A DNA stretch of 44,250 nt from CAYWBI01 sp964456445 (GCA_964456445.1 CAYWBI010000013.1:1-44250), one strand, 5' to 3'. Shown: positions 36,787-44,250, counted from the stretch's first letter. Numbers and translations: made by a program. The notes: generated by a model not told the origin, from the letters alone.

Positions 36787-39477
36787 CTAAAAGGAATATG
36801 ATAAACCAAACACTAACTGTCTTGGTGCGGAATAGAAATCCGGCCTGGTAAAAAACTCCTTTAAAGTATTCAATCCGCGAGGGGCCACTTGTGCCCTGGT
36901 CAGTTCCAGTGTATATCCCGCCCGGCCGGTATCGCCAAATACATTTACTTCATTTGCTGTGTCAAAAAGGTTGTATACTTTTAAAAATACGGAAAATTTG
37001 AACCTACCAAGAGGTATGTATTTTGTAATATATAAATCTGTTGTAAAAAACATTGGTTTATTATCACTGTTTTCCACACCGGTCCGTTGGTTCTGGATAG
37101 ATGGGGTATAAGGCAACCCGGACCCTAATTTGCCAATAATACTTAGCAAATAATTACCTTGGGAGCGGACGTTTGCAGTTACATTAAGCGAATGTCTGCG
37201 GTCCCAGTTTAGTGGCACGAGTTTATTATTTGCCTCGATTGGGGGATTGGCCTGAGCCTTTTCAAAGGCGTCGTTCGGATCAGATGCGTTTCCCTTTGCT
37301 ATTTGATAGGTATAATCGATACTGGCGCCAAATCCGTTTTGCGCAGGGATCTTTTCAAAAGAAACAGTAAAACCCTTTACAAAACCGTAATCACGGTTGA
37401 TATATTTACCAAATTTTTTAAACTCATTTTTTATATGGAGTTCCTGACCCAGTAAATTACGGATGTCTTTTGCGTAAACAGTAACTTTAAGGCCAAGATT
37501 AGCCATTATTTCTTGTTGCAAACCGACTTCATACATAGTCGTTCGTTGAGGTTTCAAATCGGCATTTCCAATCGTATTTCCAATAAATTCAGGATAGCTT
37601 CCCGTTAAAGGTATCCTAAAATTTGGATTTCTGTATAAGAAATCAAATGGCGGAATCTGAAAAAAATGGCCATAAGAAAGATGTATCGCCCCTTTTTCCG
37701 ACATTGGATATGAAACACCTATTCTCGGGCTGAATTGATATTTAGCCGACGCCCTGGAAAACAGTGACTGTGGAAATGGCGGGGTTAGGCCATCTAAATC
37801 GGCAATTTTATCCGGCTCGTTTAATACCATCCCATCCGGCTCAAAATAGTCGAAACGCAGCCCGACATTTACAATTAAATAATCCAATTCGATTTTATCC
37901 TGAATATAGGCGGCTGCCTGATACGGGTTATTATGATACGTATTGTAGTCAAAACCACCCGCTTCCGGCAAGGCCGGTTTAAACCCGCTGCCCGCATCTA
38001 CATGGATTTGGAAATCTTTATAATTTAATTGATGCCTTTGTAGCTCAACACCTGCTTTTAATTGATGGACATTGGATATCTGAGATGTAATATCAATCTT
38101 TCCAGTGTATGTATTTGTACTGTGGAAGAAATGCCAGTTTTCGGTTCCACCACTTAAAAAAGCATTTCCACTAACGTCTCTTTTCCGCTCGGGATTTACA
38201 TATCGGGGATCAAGGGGATTTTTATATACATAGCGTTTGGATTCGGTTAAAAAAGCAGACGCTTTAAAATCCATAAATGTTGAGTTCGAAAAAACATGCG
38301 TGTAATTGGCGCTCATCAACGTTCCATCCTGAAAATTTGTATAGTTGCCATCCGGGTTCAATTTATACAAATGATTATACTCTTTAAATTTTCGATGTTG
38401 ATATAAAGCCTGTAGAACAAGCCACTTGGCATTTCCAAGCTTGATATGCAACTTCCCTTGTAAGTTTATTTTCTGAGAATAATTCATACTTACAAATTTA
38501 TTGTCCCCGGAGGCGCCAATATATCGGGTCGCCGGATCATCAGAGAAATCAGATGAATCGGATGGATTAAATACACGCTTCCCATAAATATAGCCGCCAT
38601 CATTGACATACCTGGCGGATAAAAAGAACCTGAGCCGCTCGTGGAAACCCGGGACCGGCCCACTCAAACTGCCCTGTAAATTATTTACGCCAATAGGATT
38701 TACATGGTTAATATCTAAAAAAATATTATTATCTCCGCTTATGTAATCACCGCCATAAACGGATATGTCGGTTTGATACGTTTTACCCGGCGTTTTGGTC
38801 ACTTGATTTACAACACCGGATAGAGCTTCACCATATTCGGCGTTAAATGTCCCGCTTAAAACCTGGATTTCTTCAATGCTGTTCACATCCGGTTGTAAGG
38901 AAAAATTACCGGAAAAGGCATCGTTGACCGATATGCCGTCAACTAAATATTTAACTTCATCCGTCCTGCCGCCGCGGAAATGGCCATTAACAACGCCTGC
39001 TTGTAGATTAACCACATCTTCAACATTTTCTACCGGCAGAGCTGAAATCTGGTCACTGCCAATTTGAGCCAATGTTGATGTGATATCTTTCTGGACGATC
39101 GCTTTTTTTGCAATAACTTCAATTGTTTCAGATTCAAGCATTTCAGGCTTCAAGGTAAAATTAACCCGGGTTGTCTGATCAACAGAAACGATTATGTCAC
39201 GTTTGATTATTGAAGTGTACCCGATAAACATCGCTTTTAAATTGGTTTTTCCCGGCGGTAAGTTGATTATAAAATAATAGCCATCGGCATCTGTGGTTGC
39301 CCCCATTGTCGTACCTTGCAATATGATATTTGCACCTGCTAACGGCTGATTTGAGCTGCCGTCAATAACCTGCCCCGCTATTTTCCCTGTTGTCCCGGCA
39401 TAAACATTTAATGAAGCTAAAAATATGATCAAACAGATTTTGATTTTCCTGGATGGAAAAAATCGTTGTTTAAACAT
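36787..39477 (-). CDS. TonB-dependent outer-membrane receptor with carboxypeptidase-regulatory N-domain
   Basis: An 896-aa outer-membrane receptor. After the signal peptide comes a CarbopepD_reg-like domain (about 33-115, GKIAGQVIDGSSNQPLAGANI), then the plug (about 125-235, with VKYLVDGISVNDAFSG and SGTFNAEYGEALSGVVNQVTK), then a 22-strand-type barrel ending in an aromatic residue (FGLSYSF). It should take up oligosaccharides with TonB energy. It lacks the SusC-specific extra region and no SusD follows. AAAAGG lies eight bases before the ATG. It is the first gene of the twelve-gene run and is separated by a terminator from the gene upstream. Confidence 0.93.
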   Translation of the reverse strand: MFKQRFFPSRKIKICLIIFLASLNVYAGTTGKIAGQVIDGSSNQPLAGANIILQGTTMGATTDADGYYFIINLPPGKTNLKAMFIGYTSIIKRDIIVSVDQTTRVNFTLKPEMLESETIEVIAKKAIVQKDITSTLAQIGSDQISALPVENVEDVVNLQAGVVNGHFRGGRTDEVKYLVDGISVNDAFSGNFSLQPDVNSIEEIQVLSGTFNAEYGEALSGVVNQVTKTPGKTYQTDISVYGGDYISGDNNIFLDINHVNPIGVNNLQGSLSGPVPGFHERLRFFLSARYVNDGGYIYGKRVFNPSDSSDFSDDPATRYIGASGDNKFVSMNYSQKINLQGKLHIKLGNAKWLVLQALYQHRKFKEYNHLYKLNPDGNYTNFQDGTLMSANYTHVFSNSTFMDFKASAFLTESKRYVYKNPLDPRYVNPERKRDVSGNAFLSGGTENWHFFHSTNTYTGKIDITSQISNVHQLKAGVELQRHQLNYKDFQIHVDAGSGFKPALPEAGGFDYNTYHNNPYQAAAYIQDKIELDYLIVNVGLRFDYFEPDGMVLNEPDKIADLDGLTPPFPQSLFSRASAKYQFSPRIGVSYPMSEKGAIHLSYGHFFQIPPFDFLYRNPNFRIPLTGSYPEFIGNTIGNADLKPQRTTMYEVGLQQEIMANLGLKVTVYAKDIRNLLGQELHIKNEFKKFGKYINRDYGFVKGFTVSFEKIPAQNGFGASIDYTYQIAKGNASDPNDAFEKAQANPPIEANNKLVPLNWDRRHSLNVTANVRSQGNYLLSIIGKLGSGLPYTPSIQNQRTGVENSDNKPMFFTTDLYITKYIPLGRFKFSVFLKVYNLFDTANEVNVFGDTGRAGYTLELTRAQVAPRGLNTLKEFFTRPDFYSAPRQLVFGLSYSF

Positions 39478-39610
39478 GTAACTTACCTTTTCATTGTCAT
39501 ATCACAGTTTTACTTTAATTTGCCCAATAATGAAATAAAGATGGTGGCAGAATATTCAAACATCAAAAATTTATAACCATAGTTTTTAGATAATGCTAAT
39601 ATATAGAATA

Positions 39611-39640
39611 AAAAAGGGGCGTAAATAAACGCCCCTTTTT
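39611..39640 (-). terminator. Strong factor-independent terminator after the CBM-like protein gene
   Basis: A near-perfect hairpin with stem GGGGCGT/ACGCCCC and a six-base loop, flanked by A-runs on one side and T-runs on the other, so it could also act in the opposite direction. It lies 15 bases after the stop of the 39655-41526 gene and upstream of the TonB receptor. Expression of the twelve-gene run therefore needs read-through or its own promoter in 39478-39610, where I saw no convincing -35/-10. Confidence 0.9.
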
Positions 39641-39654
39641 CAAAAATTACCTAC

Positions 39655-41526
39655 TTATTTCAGCAGAACCATTTTCTTGACAATACTCACATTTCCTTTT
39701 CTAAGGCTATAGAAATAAATGCCGCTACCAACTCTATTCCCCTGGTTATCATCCCCTCTCCAAACTGTTTTATATCGTCCGGGTGAGTGGAATCCATTGA
39801 CAAGTGTTTTAATACGCTGGCCAACCATGTTGTAAATATTAATCGTTACATTCTCTGATTGTGGAACAGCATATTCGATTGTCGTGGAAGGATTAAATGG
39901 GTTTGGATAGTTATTTCCCAATTCCAATGTCGCTGGAAGAATACTGTTCTTTTCACTGCCCAAGGCAGTCAAGGTAATATTTTCGATGTTCAGGTCATCA
40001 AAATAGATGGTCCCGGTAAAGCGCGAATACACATGCATGCGTACCGAGATGCCCTTTGTCAGTGGATCCGCAGGGACCGGAACATCAAGTTTAAATTCCC
40101 GCCAGTCAAAAGAGGTCTGTGCAGGCAATACAAACTGCATGTCCACCGGATAACCATCGATGGCGTTCCAGCCATCGTTATTGCCATTGCCTTTCCAGAA
40201 ACCATAGGTAAAGCCCACGGACCAGGTGACCGGGTAAGCGGCCGCAGAATCCGGAACCAAATTGGCGCCTTTTAACCACACGCTCAGGCGAAGGACATCG
40301 CCTCCACTTACCGAGCCGATGGTTGTGATATCCTTCGAAGCACTTGTCGTGGCCGTTGTAGCGCTTCCATTATCAAACAAGAATCGTTTTGTGCCGACCC
40401 AGGCGTCATGGGAGGCCCGGTCAAAGGGAAGGTCAAATTTTAAAGATTTTGAACCCGAATGGGAGGCTTCGCTTGTAACAACCGTGTTTTCAAAGCCATT
40501 GCTCAACTCGCCGTCGTTCCCGCCTACCGGGGGCAGCCAATAAATCCAGCCTGTAGGCACGCCCACACTGGTGTTCCAGTCCTGACCGGCCCAGGCTCCG
40601 TTACGACCGATAAAAATAAAGTCATCGGCCCACACGGTACCGGTGGCGTTTTTGCCCGCAACGAATTTTATGATCGTTGTCCAGGAGTCTTCCGGGAGGA
40701 TCGTTTCACCAACCGCGTTGGTATCGGCCATAAAACCGTCGCTGCTTGCAACACTTTGGTCGATCGGCAGTTTGGTCTCGCCAATTAAATTCCCGCTCTG
40801 GCCATAAAAAGTATAGGAAACATACCACTTTTCATCTTCGCTCGTGGGATTTGTGTTCACGCCTTCGGTGCTGATCCAGGCGCCCAGTTTTATATCAACA
40901 TCCTTTAAATGTTGCGGTGACCAGAAATCCGCCACGTTCTCGGATACCCACGAAGCCGAATCTGCCGTGGTTGCCGGTTTGCTGATCTTTAACGAACGGC
41001 CCATCGAACGGAAATTGTCCGTGGCCCAGGAAAGGTCAGAACCGGCCGGTTCGTTGCCCATGCTCCAATAGGACGGCAGGCCGCCCTCAAAACCGCCAAC
41101 ATCATCGGTTAGGGCAGGTACGTCAATTTTTTCTACTGTCAGGTCATCAAAATAGATGGTCCCGGTAAAACGCGAATACACATGCATGCGCACCGAGATG
41201 CCCTTTGTCAGTGGATCCGCAGGGACCGGAACATCAAGTTTAAATTNNNNNNNNNNNNNNNNNNNNNNNNNNNNNNNNNNNNNNNNNNNNNNNNNNNNNN
41301 NNNNNNNNNNNNNNNNNNNNNNNNNNNNNNNNNNNNNNNNNNNNNNACGGAAATTGTCCGTGGCCCAGGAAAGGTCAGAACCGGCCGGTTCGTTGCCCAT
41401 GCTCCAGTAGGATGGCAGGCCGCCCTCAAAACCGCCAACCGTTGAAATCTGCGTAAAGCCCCAGGAACAAATGAAAAAAACAATAAAAAGGGGCGATAAA
41501 AAATACTTCTGTAAATTTGCTACCAT
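39655..41526 (-). CDS. Secreted protein of tandem carbohydrate-binding-like modules with T9SS domain (interrupted by assembly gap)
   Basis: The frame stays open through 100 N as 623 aa. The signal peptide (LFIVFFICSWGFTQ) is followed by a repeat unit of 383 codons holding two jelly-roll-like modules. One starts GGFEGGLPSYWSMGNEPAG and ends VWADDFIFIG; the other starts NGFENTVVTSEASHSGSKSLKFDLP and ends GTIYFDDL. Both have the look of CBM4/9-type domains. A type A T9SS domain with NYPNPFNPSTTIEY ends the protein. GAAGGAGG (41533-41540) is an excellent ribosome site. No catalytic motif is seen, so I infer a surface glycan-binding protein. The N run replaces most of the first repeat copy; the real protein should be longer (about 893 aa if one copy is hidden). 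Confidence 0.85.
   Translation of the reverse strand: MVANLQKYFLSPLFIVFFICSWGFTQISTVGGFEGGLPSYWSMGNEPAGSDLSWATDNFRXXXXXXXXXXXXXXXXXXXXXXXXXXXXXXXXXXFKLDVPVPADPLTKGISVRMHVYSRFTGTIYFDDLTVEKIDVPALTDDVGGFEGGLPSYWSMGNEPAGSDLSWATDNFRSMGRSLKISKPATTADSASWVSENVADFWSPQHLKDVDIKLGAWISTEGVNTNPTSEDEKWYVSYTFYGQSGNLIGETKLPIDQSVASSDGFMADTNAVGETILPEDSWTTIIKFVAGKNATGTVWADDFIFIGRNGAWAGQDWNTSVGVPTGWIYWLPPVGGNDGELSNGFENTVVTSEASHSGSKSLKFDLPFDRASHDAWVGTKRFLFDNGSATTATTSASKDITTIGSVSGGDVLRLSVWLKGANLVPDSAAAYPVTWSVGFTYGFWKGNGNNDGWNAIDGYPVDMQFVLPAQTSFDWREFKLDVPVPADPLTKGISVRMHVYSRFTGTIYFDDLNIENITLTALGSEKNSILPATLELGNNYPNPFNPSTTIEYAVPQSENVTINIYNMVGQRIKTLVNGFHSPGRYKTVWRGDDNQGNRVGSGIYFYSLRKGNVSIVKKMVLLK
39991..41439. repeat. 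1149-bp in-gene tandem repeat, copy collapsed by a 100-N gap
   Basis: Bases 39991-40097 match 41140-41246 with 2 differences in 107, an offset of 1149. Bases 41008-41100 match 41347-41439 with 2 differences in 93, an offset of only 339. The gap (41247-41346) therefore stands for sequence homologous to 40098-41007, about 910 bases, not 100. The difference of 810 is a multiple of three, so the true gene stays in frame. Confidence 0.9.
41247..41346. other. Assembly gap, 100 N
   Basis: Exactly 100 undetermined bases, a common placeholder for a gap of unknown size. It lies between near-identical repeat flanks, which is where short-read assemblies break. Confidence 0.98.
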
Positions 41527-41633
41527 AATAAACCTCCTTCAGGTTTGATAAATTATGTTTGGCACCTATGAGAATTTTTAAAACAGAGTAGTAACGGTCG
41601 TAAATGATAATCCAGCATTTATAAACATAAGTA

Positions 41634-42644
41634 TTACTTGACTGAATCCCGTATTATTAGTTCTACGGGGACAATTATTTTTTTATGATTATTTATTTTC
41701 TTTTCCAAAATTTGCAGCATTAGCTGAATAGCTTCCTGACCCATCTCAATTTTGGGAACTGATATTGTACTTAGCGGGGGCTCCTGATATAAATCAACAT
41801 CGACCCCATCAAAACCGATTATCGAAACATCCCCGGGTATTCGTTTTCCTATTGCTTTAAAAAATTGCATTGCCCCGATCGCCATGGCGTCATTGCAAGC
41901 AAGAACCGCGGAGAATTCCCCTCCCCGTTCGTTCAATTCCCTGGCCGCCTCATATCCGCTTTCCTTGCTGATAATATTATTCAAAGAAACAACCAACTTG
42001 TCGGAAAAGGTGATATTATTATTTTCCAAAGCCATTTTATAGCCTTGATATCTCTCCATTATACTGGGATGCTTCTGTTCAGCACATAGAAAAGCGATTT
42101 TCTTATGACCATGCAAAATCAGGTAGTTAATTGCCTGGCCGACCCCACCAATGTTGTCAATTAAAACCGCACTATGGTTGTTTTCAGAAGTATAAAAATC
42201 AATCATCACAGTAGGTAATTTATATGCTTTTATTCTTTCCAGAAAAAGAGGGGAGACCTTTCCGGCAATTAATATTCCATCGACGCTTCGCTCCAGGATG
42301 AAACGAGGAAGCTCATCATCATCACCGAAGTTATTAGGGATCGTTGCCAATAGCATGTAATAGGGATATTTACGCGCTTCAAACTCCGTCCCTAAATATA
42401 TCTGGGTGTAAAATGGTTCGGTTTTCAAAAAGTGATCATCGGTTAAAATAAAGCCGATATTACCTGTTTTTCTTGAAGCCAGATCCCGGGCTGACCGTGA
42501 GGGAAAATAGCCAAGCTCTTTGATAGCATTTTCTACTTTGCGTTTTGTTTCCGGGGTAATCCGCGAGTGTCCATTTATAGATAAAGATACTGTGGCGGTA
42601 GAAACATTCGCTAATTTCGCAACATCTTTTATTGTTGGGCGCAT
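41634..42644 (-). CDS. LacI-family transcriptional regulator
   Basis: A 336-aa repressor. The N-terminal helix-turn-helix (TIKDVAKLANVSTATVSLSING, residues about 4-25) includes the hinge-side residues usual for LacI/PurR members. A periplasmic-binding-protein-like effector domain follows (about 62-336; IGFILTDDHF, GILIAGKV, VLACNDAMAIGAM, SIIGFDGVDVDLYQEPPLSTI). It probably senses a mannoside or mannose-derived sugar and controls the adjoining glycan operon. I choose the ATG at 42642-42644: the longer frame to 42707 would start inside the -35 box of the promoter and adds 21 residues absent from the family. Promoter and operator sequences lie just upstream, suggesting autoregulation. Confidence 0.93.
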   Translation of the reverse strand: MRPTIKDVAKLANVSTATVSLSINGHSRITPETKRKVENAIKELGYFPSRSARDLASRKTGNIGFILTDDHFLKTEPFYTQIYLGTEFEARKYPYYMLLATIPNNFGDDDELPRFILERSVDGILIAGKVSPLFLERIKAYKLPTVMIDFYTSENNHSAVLIDNIGGVGQAINYLILHGHKKIAFLCAEQKHPSIMERYQGYKMALENNNITFSDKLVVSLNNIISKESGYEAARELNERGGEFSAVLACNDAMAIGAMQFFKAIGKRIPGDVSIIGFDGVDVDLYQEPPLSTISVPKIEMGQEAIQLMLQILEKKINNHKKIIVPVELIIRDSVK

Positions 42645-42651
42645 TATCTTA

Positions 42652-42665
42652 GTTAAGCGTTTAAC
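42652..42665. promoter_or_regulatory. LacI-type operator O1, overlapping the regulator's leader
   Basis: The sequence GTTAAGCGTTTAAC is a 14-base palindrome with one mismatch and a central CG, as LacI/PurR/CcpA-type operators have. It lies between the -10 box and the ATG of the regulator gene, where bound repressor would block initiation or clearance. Confidence 0.75.
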
Positions 42666-42679
42666 TGTATGTGGAAGGT

Positions 42680-42707
42680 AATATACATGCAAATAAACGA
42701 AAGTCAA
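42680..42707 (-). promoter_or_regulatory. Sigma-70-like promoter of the LacI-family gene
   Basis: On the minus strand, TTGACT (42702-42707) and TATATT (42680-42685) are separated by 16 bases. Transcription would start about 42668-42674, right beside operator O1, leaving a leader of about 25-30 bases. Confidence 0.7.
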
Positions 42708-42751
42708 TACATATTTTTAAATTTTATCAGCAAAAATTGCGATTTATTGAG

Positions 42752-42793
42752 CACTTACGCTTAACTTTACAACCTTCTTGTTAAGCGCTTTAC
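42752..42793. promoter_or_regulatory. Two further LacI-type operator-like sites (O2, O3)
   Basis: O3 at 42780-42793 (GTTAAGCGCTTTAC) has a perfect AAGCGCTT core. O2 at 42752-42765 contains TTACGCTTAAC, a good match to one half and a weaker one to the other. They lie 87 to 128 bases upstream of O1 (centre to centre about 100 and 128), which would allow looping. They could also act on a transcript leaving in the other direction, but no plus-strand gene follows. Confidence 0.55.
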
Positions 42794-43120
42794 CGGATTA
42801 TAGTGAATTTAGCTTGAAATTTTCCCTTGTCACATAGCGTTGATTTGCGTCGTACTTAACCTTACTGTTTCAGGGAAGTAAAACCTGCTTCGGGTATGGA
42901 GGTGGCCGGGATTCGTTTTCTTTCATAACCACAGCCATAAGTTTTTATCCTATTTCTTGTTTCATGCTTCCTTTTCCGTGATAGCTATCGCTCAGCGATG
43001 GTTTGAAACCTTTGGTATTTTTAGACAGGTTGCATAAACCCATGACTTAGGTCACCGGTTAGTAGAAACCCATGCCACTTCATCACGATCCGCACAACAT
43101 GATGAAATGGCCGGAATTTT
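42794..43120. other. Intergenic region with palindromes and a 30-bp-spaced direct repeat
   Basis: About 330 bases without a gene. GATAGCTATC (42980-42989) and ATCGCTCAGCGAT (42987-42999) overlap to form a small palindromic cluster. AAACCCATG occurs at 43036-43044 and 43066-43074, separated by a segment containing the palindrome ACCGGT. The repeat pair could be the end of a lost mobile element, but no transposase remains. No promoter for a plus-strand gene is evident. Confidence 0.45.
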
Positions 43121-44250
43121 TTATTTTAACAACAGCATCCGCCGTGAAAGGCCTTTCCCGTTCGCCGTCAGACGATAGTAATAAATGCCGCTAGCCAGGT
43201 CATTTGCCTCAAAACGTGTCTGTTGCTCACCGGCATTTAGCCAACCGTTGACGAGCGTTTGTACCCGTTGCCCACTGACATCATACACCGAAAGGTTAAC
43301 CTGCGCGCCGTGTTGCAGATGGTATCGGATAAGGGTGGAGGGGTTAAACGGATTGGGGTAATTTTGCTTCAGTTCAAAGGAAAGCGGCGTCAGATTTTTT
43401 TCGGCGTCTATGGCGGTAGGGGATCCGCTTTTGCTGTTTACCGCAACCACCGCGTCGAGATCAAAATCGCCATTCCATTGCCCTTCTTTTTTCAGTGTAT
43501 CGATATCGGTCAGTCGCACATAGCGCACCCACTCCAGGCCAAGGCTGTCCAGATCAAAACTGTCACCGCCGGATATGGAGGGATCGCTGGGGTGTTGATT
43601 GTCCTTCATCGGGGTAACCCCGGCAAAGCCTTTCCAGGTGGTTGTGTCCCAGGGGAAACGGTACCAGGTTTGACCATCCTGGCTTACGTCCACATAAGCC
43701 GCCTCGATAAAAGGTTCACCGTTTCCAAATTGCAGAAAGGCGTTTTCAAATACGGTAAAATCCGGCCCGGCGCCGTTATAAATATAATTATCAATGAAAG
43801 TTAGGGTTATGGTACCGCCCGCGCCAAGCGACAATATCTCCTGCGGTTTGGACGAGCTGTTGAACTCCGTCAGGGTTGGGTCCGGGTCTGGAGGACCAAG
43901 CACATTTTGCGGGAAATAATTTTCGCCAAATCCGGCTCCGCCACCCGGGACAAAGGCCACAACGCTGTCTGCCCAGGCGTCGGTTGTACGAATTGCTTCT
44001 AAAATAGCCATCTGTTGAGCCCCGTCACCAAAACCGTAGGTATTTAAAACCGTATCACCGTACACATCATACCGCTGAACATTATCATCGGCAAAATTAG
44101 CGATCCAAAGGATGTTTTCCCGTGAATCATATAACAACCCGGAAGCGCCATTGCCAACCGGAAGCGGATTGGAAACCCCATGATTAATAGAATCACTGAA
44201 TACATTGTAACTATACAAAAAACCGTTTGTGCCGTTTCCCCAATCAGAAA
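43121..44250 (-). CDS. T9SS-exported surface protein, 5' end outside window (partial)
   Basis: The frame is open to the right edge of the window, so the N-terminus is missing; the in-frame TTG at 44216-44218 is not a convincing start, as coding-like sequence (SDWGNGTNGFLYSYN) precedes it. The visible 376 codons hold the end of a beta-propeller/NHL-like repeat (GLLYDSRENILWIANFADDNVQRYD). Next is a domain with NGAGPDFTVFENAF and YVDVSQDGQTWYRFP, which resembles a cell-surface domain found in PEP-CTERM and T9SS proteins. A type A T9SS domain follows (NYPNPFNPSTLIRY to SRRMLLLK). It is oriented with the glycan locus but lies upstream of the regulator, separated by more than 450 bases. Role unknown. 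Confidence 0.8.
   Translation of the reverse strand, partial: SDWGNGTNGFLYSYNVFSDSINHGVSNPLPVGNGASGLLYDSRENILWIANFADDNVQRYDVYGDTVLNTYGFGDGAQQMAILEAIRTTDAWADSVVAFVPGGGAGFGENYFPQNVLGPPDPDPTLTEFNSSSKPQEILSLGAGGTITLTFIDNYIYNGAGPDFTVFENAFLQFGNGEPFIEAAYVDVSQDGQTWYRFPWDTTTWKGFAGVTPMKDNQHPSDPSISGGDSFDLDSLGLEWVRYVRLTDIDTLKKEGQWNGDFDLDAVVAVNSKSGSPTAIDAEKNLTPLSFELKQNYPNPFNPSTLIRYHLQHGAQVNLSVYDVSGQRVQTLVNGWLNAGEQQTRFEANDLASGIYYYRLTANGKGLSRRMLLLK

Noticed and set aside
41247..41346. Frameshift or pseudogene at the module protein
   Set aside because: The interruption is an N-filled gap; flanks stay in frame and the inferred true gap length keeps the frame.
41208..41483. Open frames on both strands spanning the N run
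   Set aside because: They exist only because N codons are read as open; the repeat-based frame of the secreted protein explains the region.
42645..42707. N-terminal extension of the LacI-type regulator by 21 residues
   Set aside because: It would overlap the -10 box and operator and begin in the -35 box; LacI-family proteins start just before the helix-turn-helix.
43259..43804. 181-codon plus-strand open frame
   Set aside because: Antisense to the T9SS-exported protein with an unmistakable sorting domain on the other strand.
1..44250. tRNA or rRNA genes, prophage or intact insertion sequence
   Set aside because: No cloverleaf-like sequences, rRNA motifs, integrase or transposase reading frames were found in the intergenic stretches.

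Overview
The window looks like one scaffold of a didermal bacterium of the Fibrobacterota-Chlorobiota-Bacteroidota (FCB) superphylum, probably near Calditrichota, KSB1 or Ignavibacteria rather than Bacteroidota proper. The evidence is five large secreted proteins ending in a type A type IX secretion (T9SS) C-terminal domain, four of them carrying an N-Y/V-P-N-P-F-N-P motif, a PorV-like outer-membrane protein, a TonB-dependent receptor with a carboxypeptidase-regulatory N-domain, and classical ABC sugar import in place of a SusD-type system. A run of exactly 100 N at 41247-41346 marks an assembly gap. I saw no rRNA, tRNA, CRISPR array or intact transposase.

Region 1 (1-525) is non-coding or decayed: a degenerate GC-palindrome repeat array with a 208-bp duplication, an open frame without a start codon, and an AT-rich heptamer array. 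Region 2 (526-18025) is a mixed, mostly house-keeping stretch. It holds a Hal2/SAL1-like nucleotidase, a small DUF5808-like membrane protein, a giant alpha-2-macroglobulin lipoprotein overlapping a HAD phosphatase, a GAF/HD-GYP c-di-GMP phosphodiesterase, Tex, a stand-alone receiver protein, a sodium:solute symporter, a PPK2 polyphosphate kinase and a secreted GH18 protein.

Region 3 (18432-42644) is the centre of interest: fourteen genes, all on the minus strand, forming a glycan-utilisation locus. In transcription order they are a LacI-type regulator with a recognisable promoter and operators, a T9SS-secreted protein with tandem carbohydrate-binding-like modules (containing the assembly gap, then a strong terminator), and a tightly packed 21-kb run of twelve genes. 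That run encodes a TonB-dependent receptor, a 1082-aa T9SS surface protein in the position a SusD would occupy, a PorV-like barrel, a SurA/PpiC-like chaperone, a 1036-aa T9SS multidomain protein with an unassigned N-terminal domain, a solute-binding lipoprotein, two permeases, a GH130 enzyme, an unassigned alpha-helical lipoprotein, a GH2 beta-mannosidase and an MsmK/UgpC-type ATPase. GH2 plus GH130 points to beta-mannosides as substrate. The likely flow is capture and cleavage at the surface by T9SS-delivered proteins, outer-membrane passage through the TonB receptor, inner-membrane import by the ABC transporter and cytoplasmic breakdown by GH130 and GH2. The unusual point is one operon that joins a TonB receptor, dedicated secretion/folding helpers (PorV-like, SurA-like) and a complete ABC importer, with no SusD and no recognisable endo-mannanase.

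Region 4 (42645-44250) holds the regulator's control region, a non-coding stretch with a small direct repeat, and the 3' part of another T9SS-exported protein that runs off the window.
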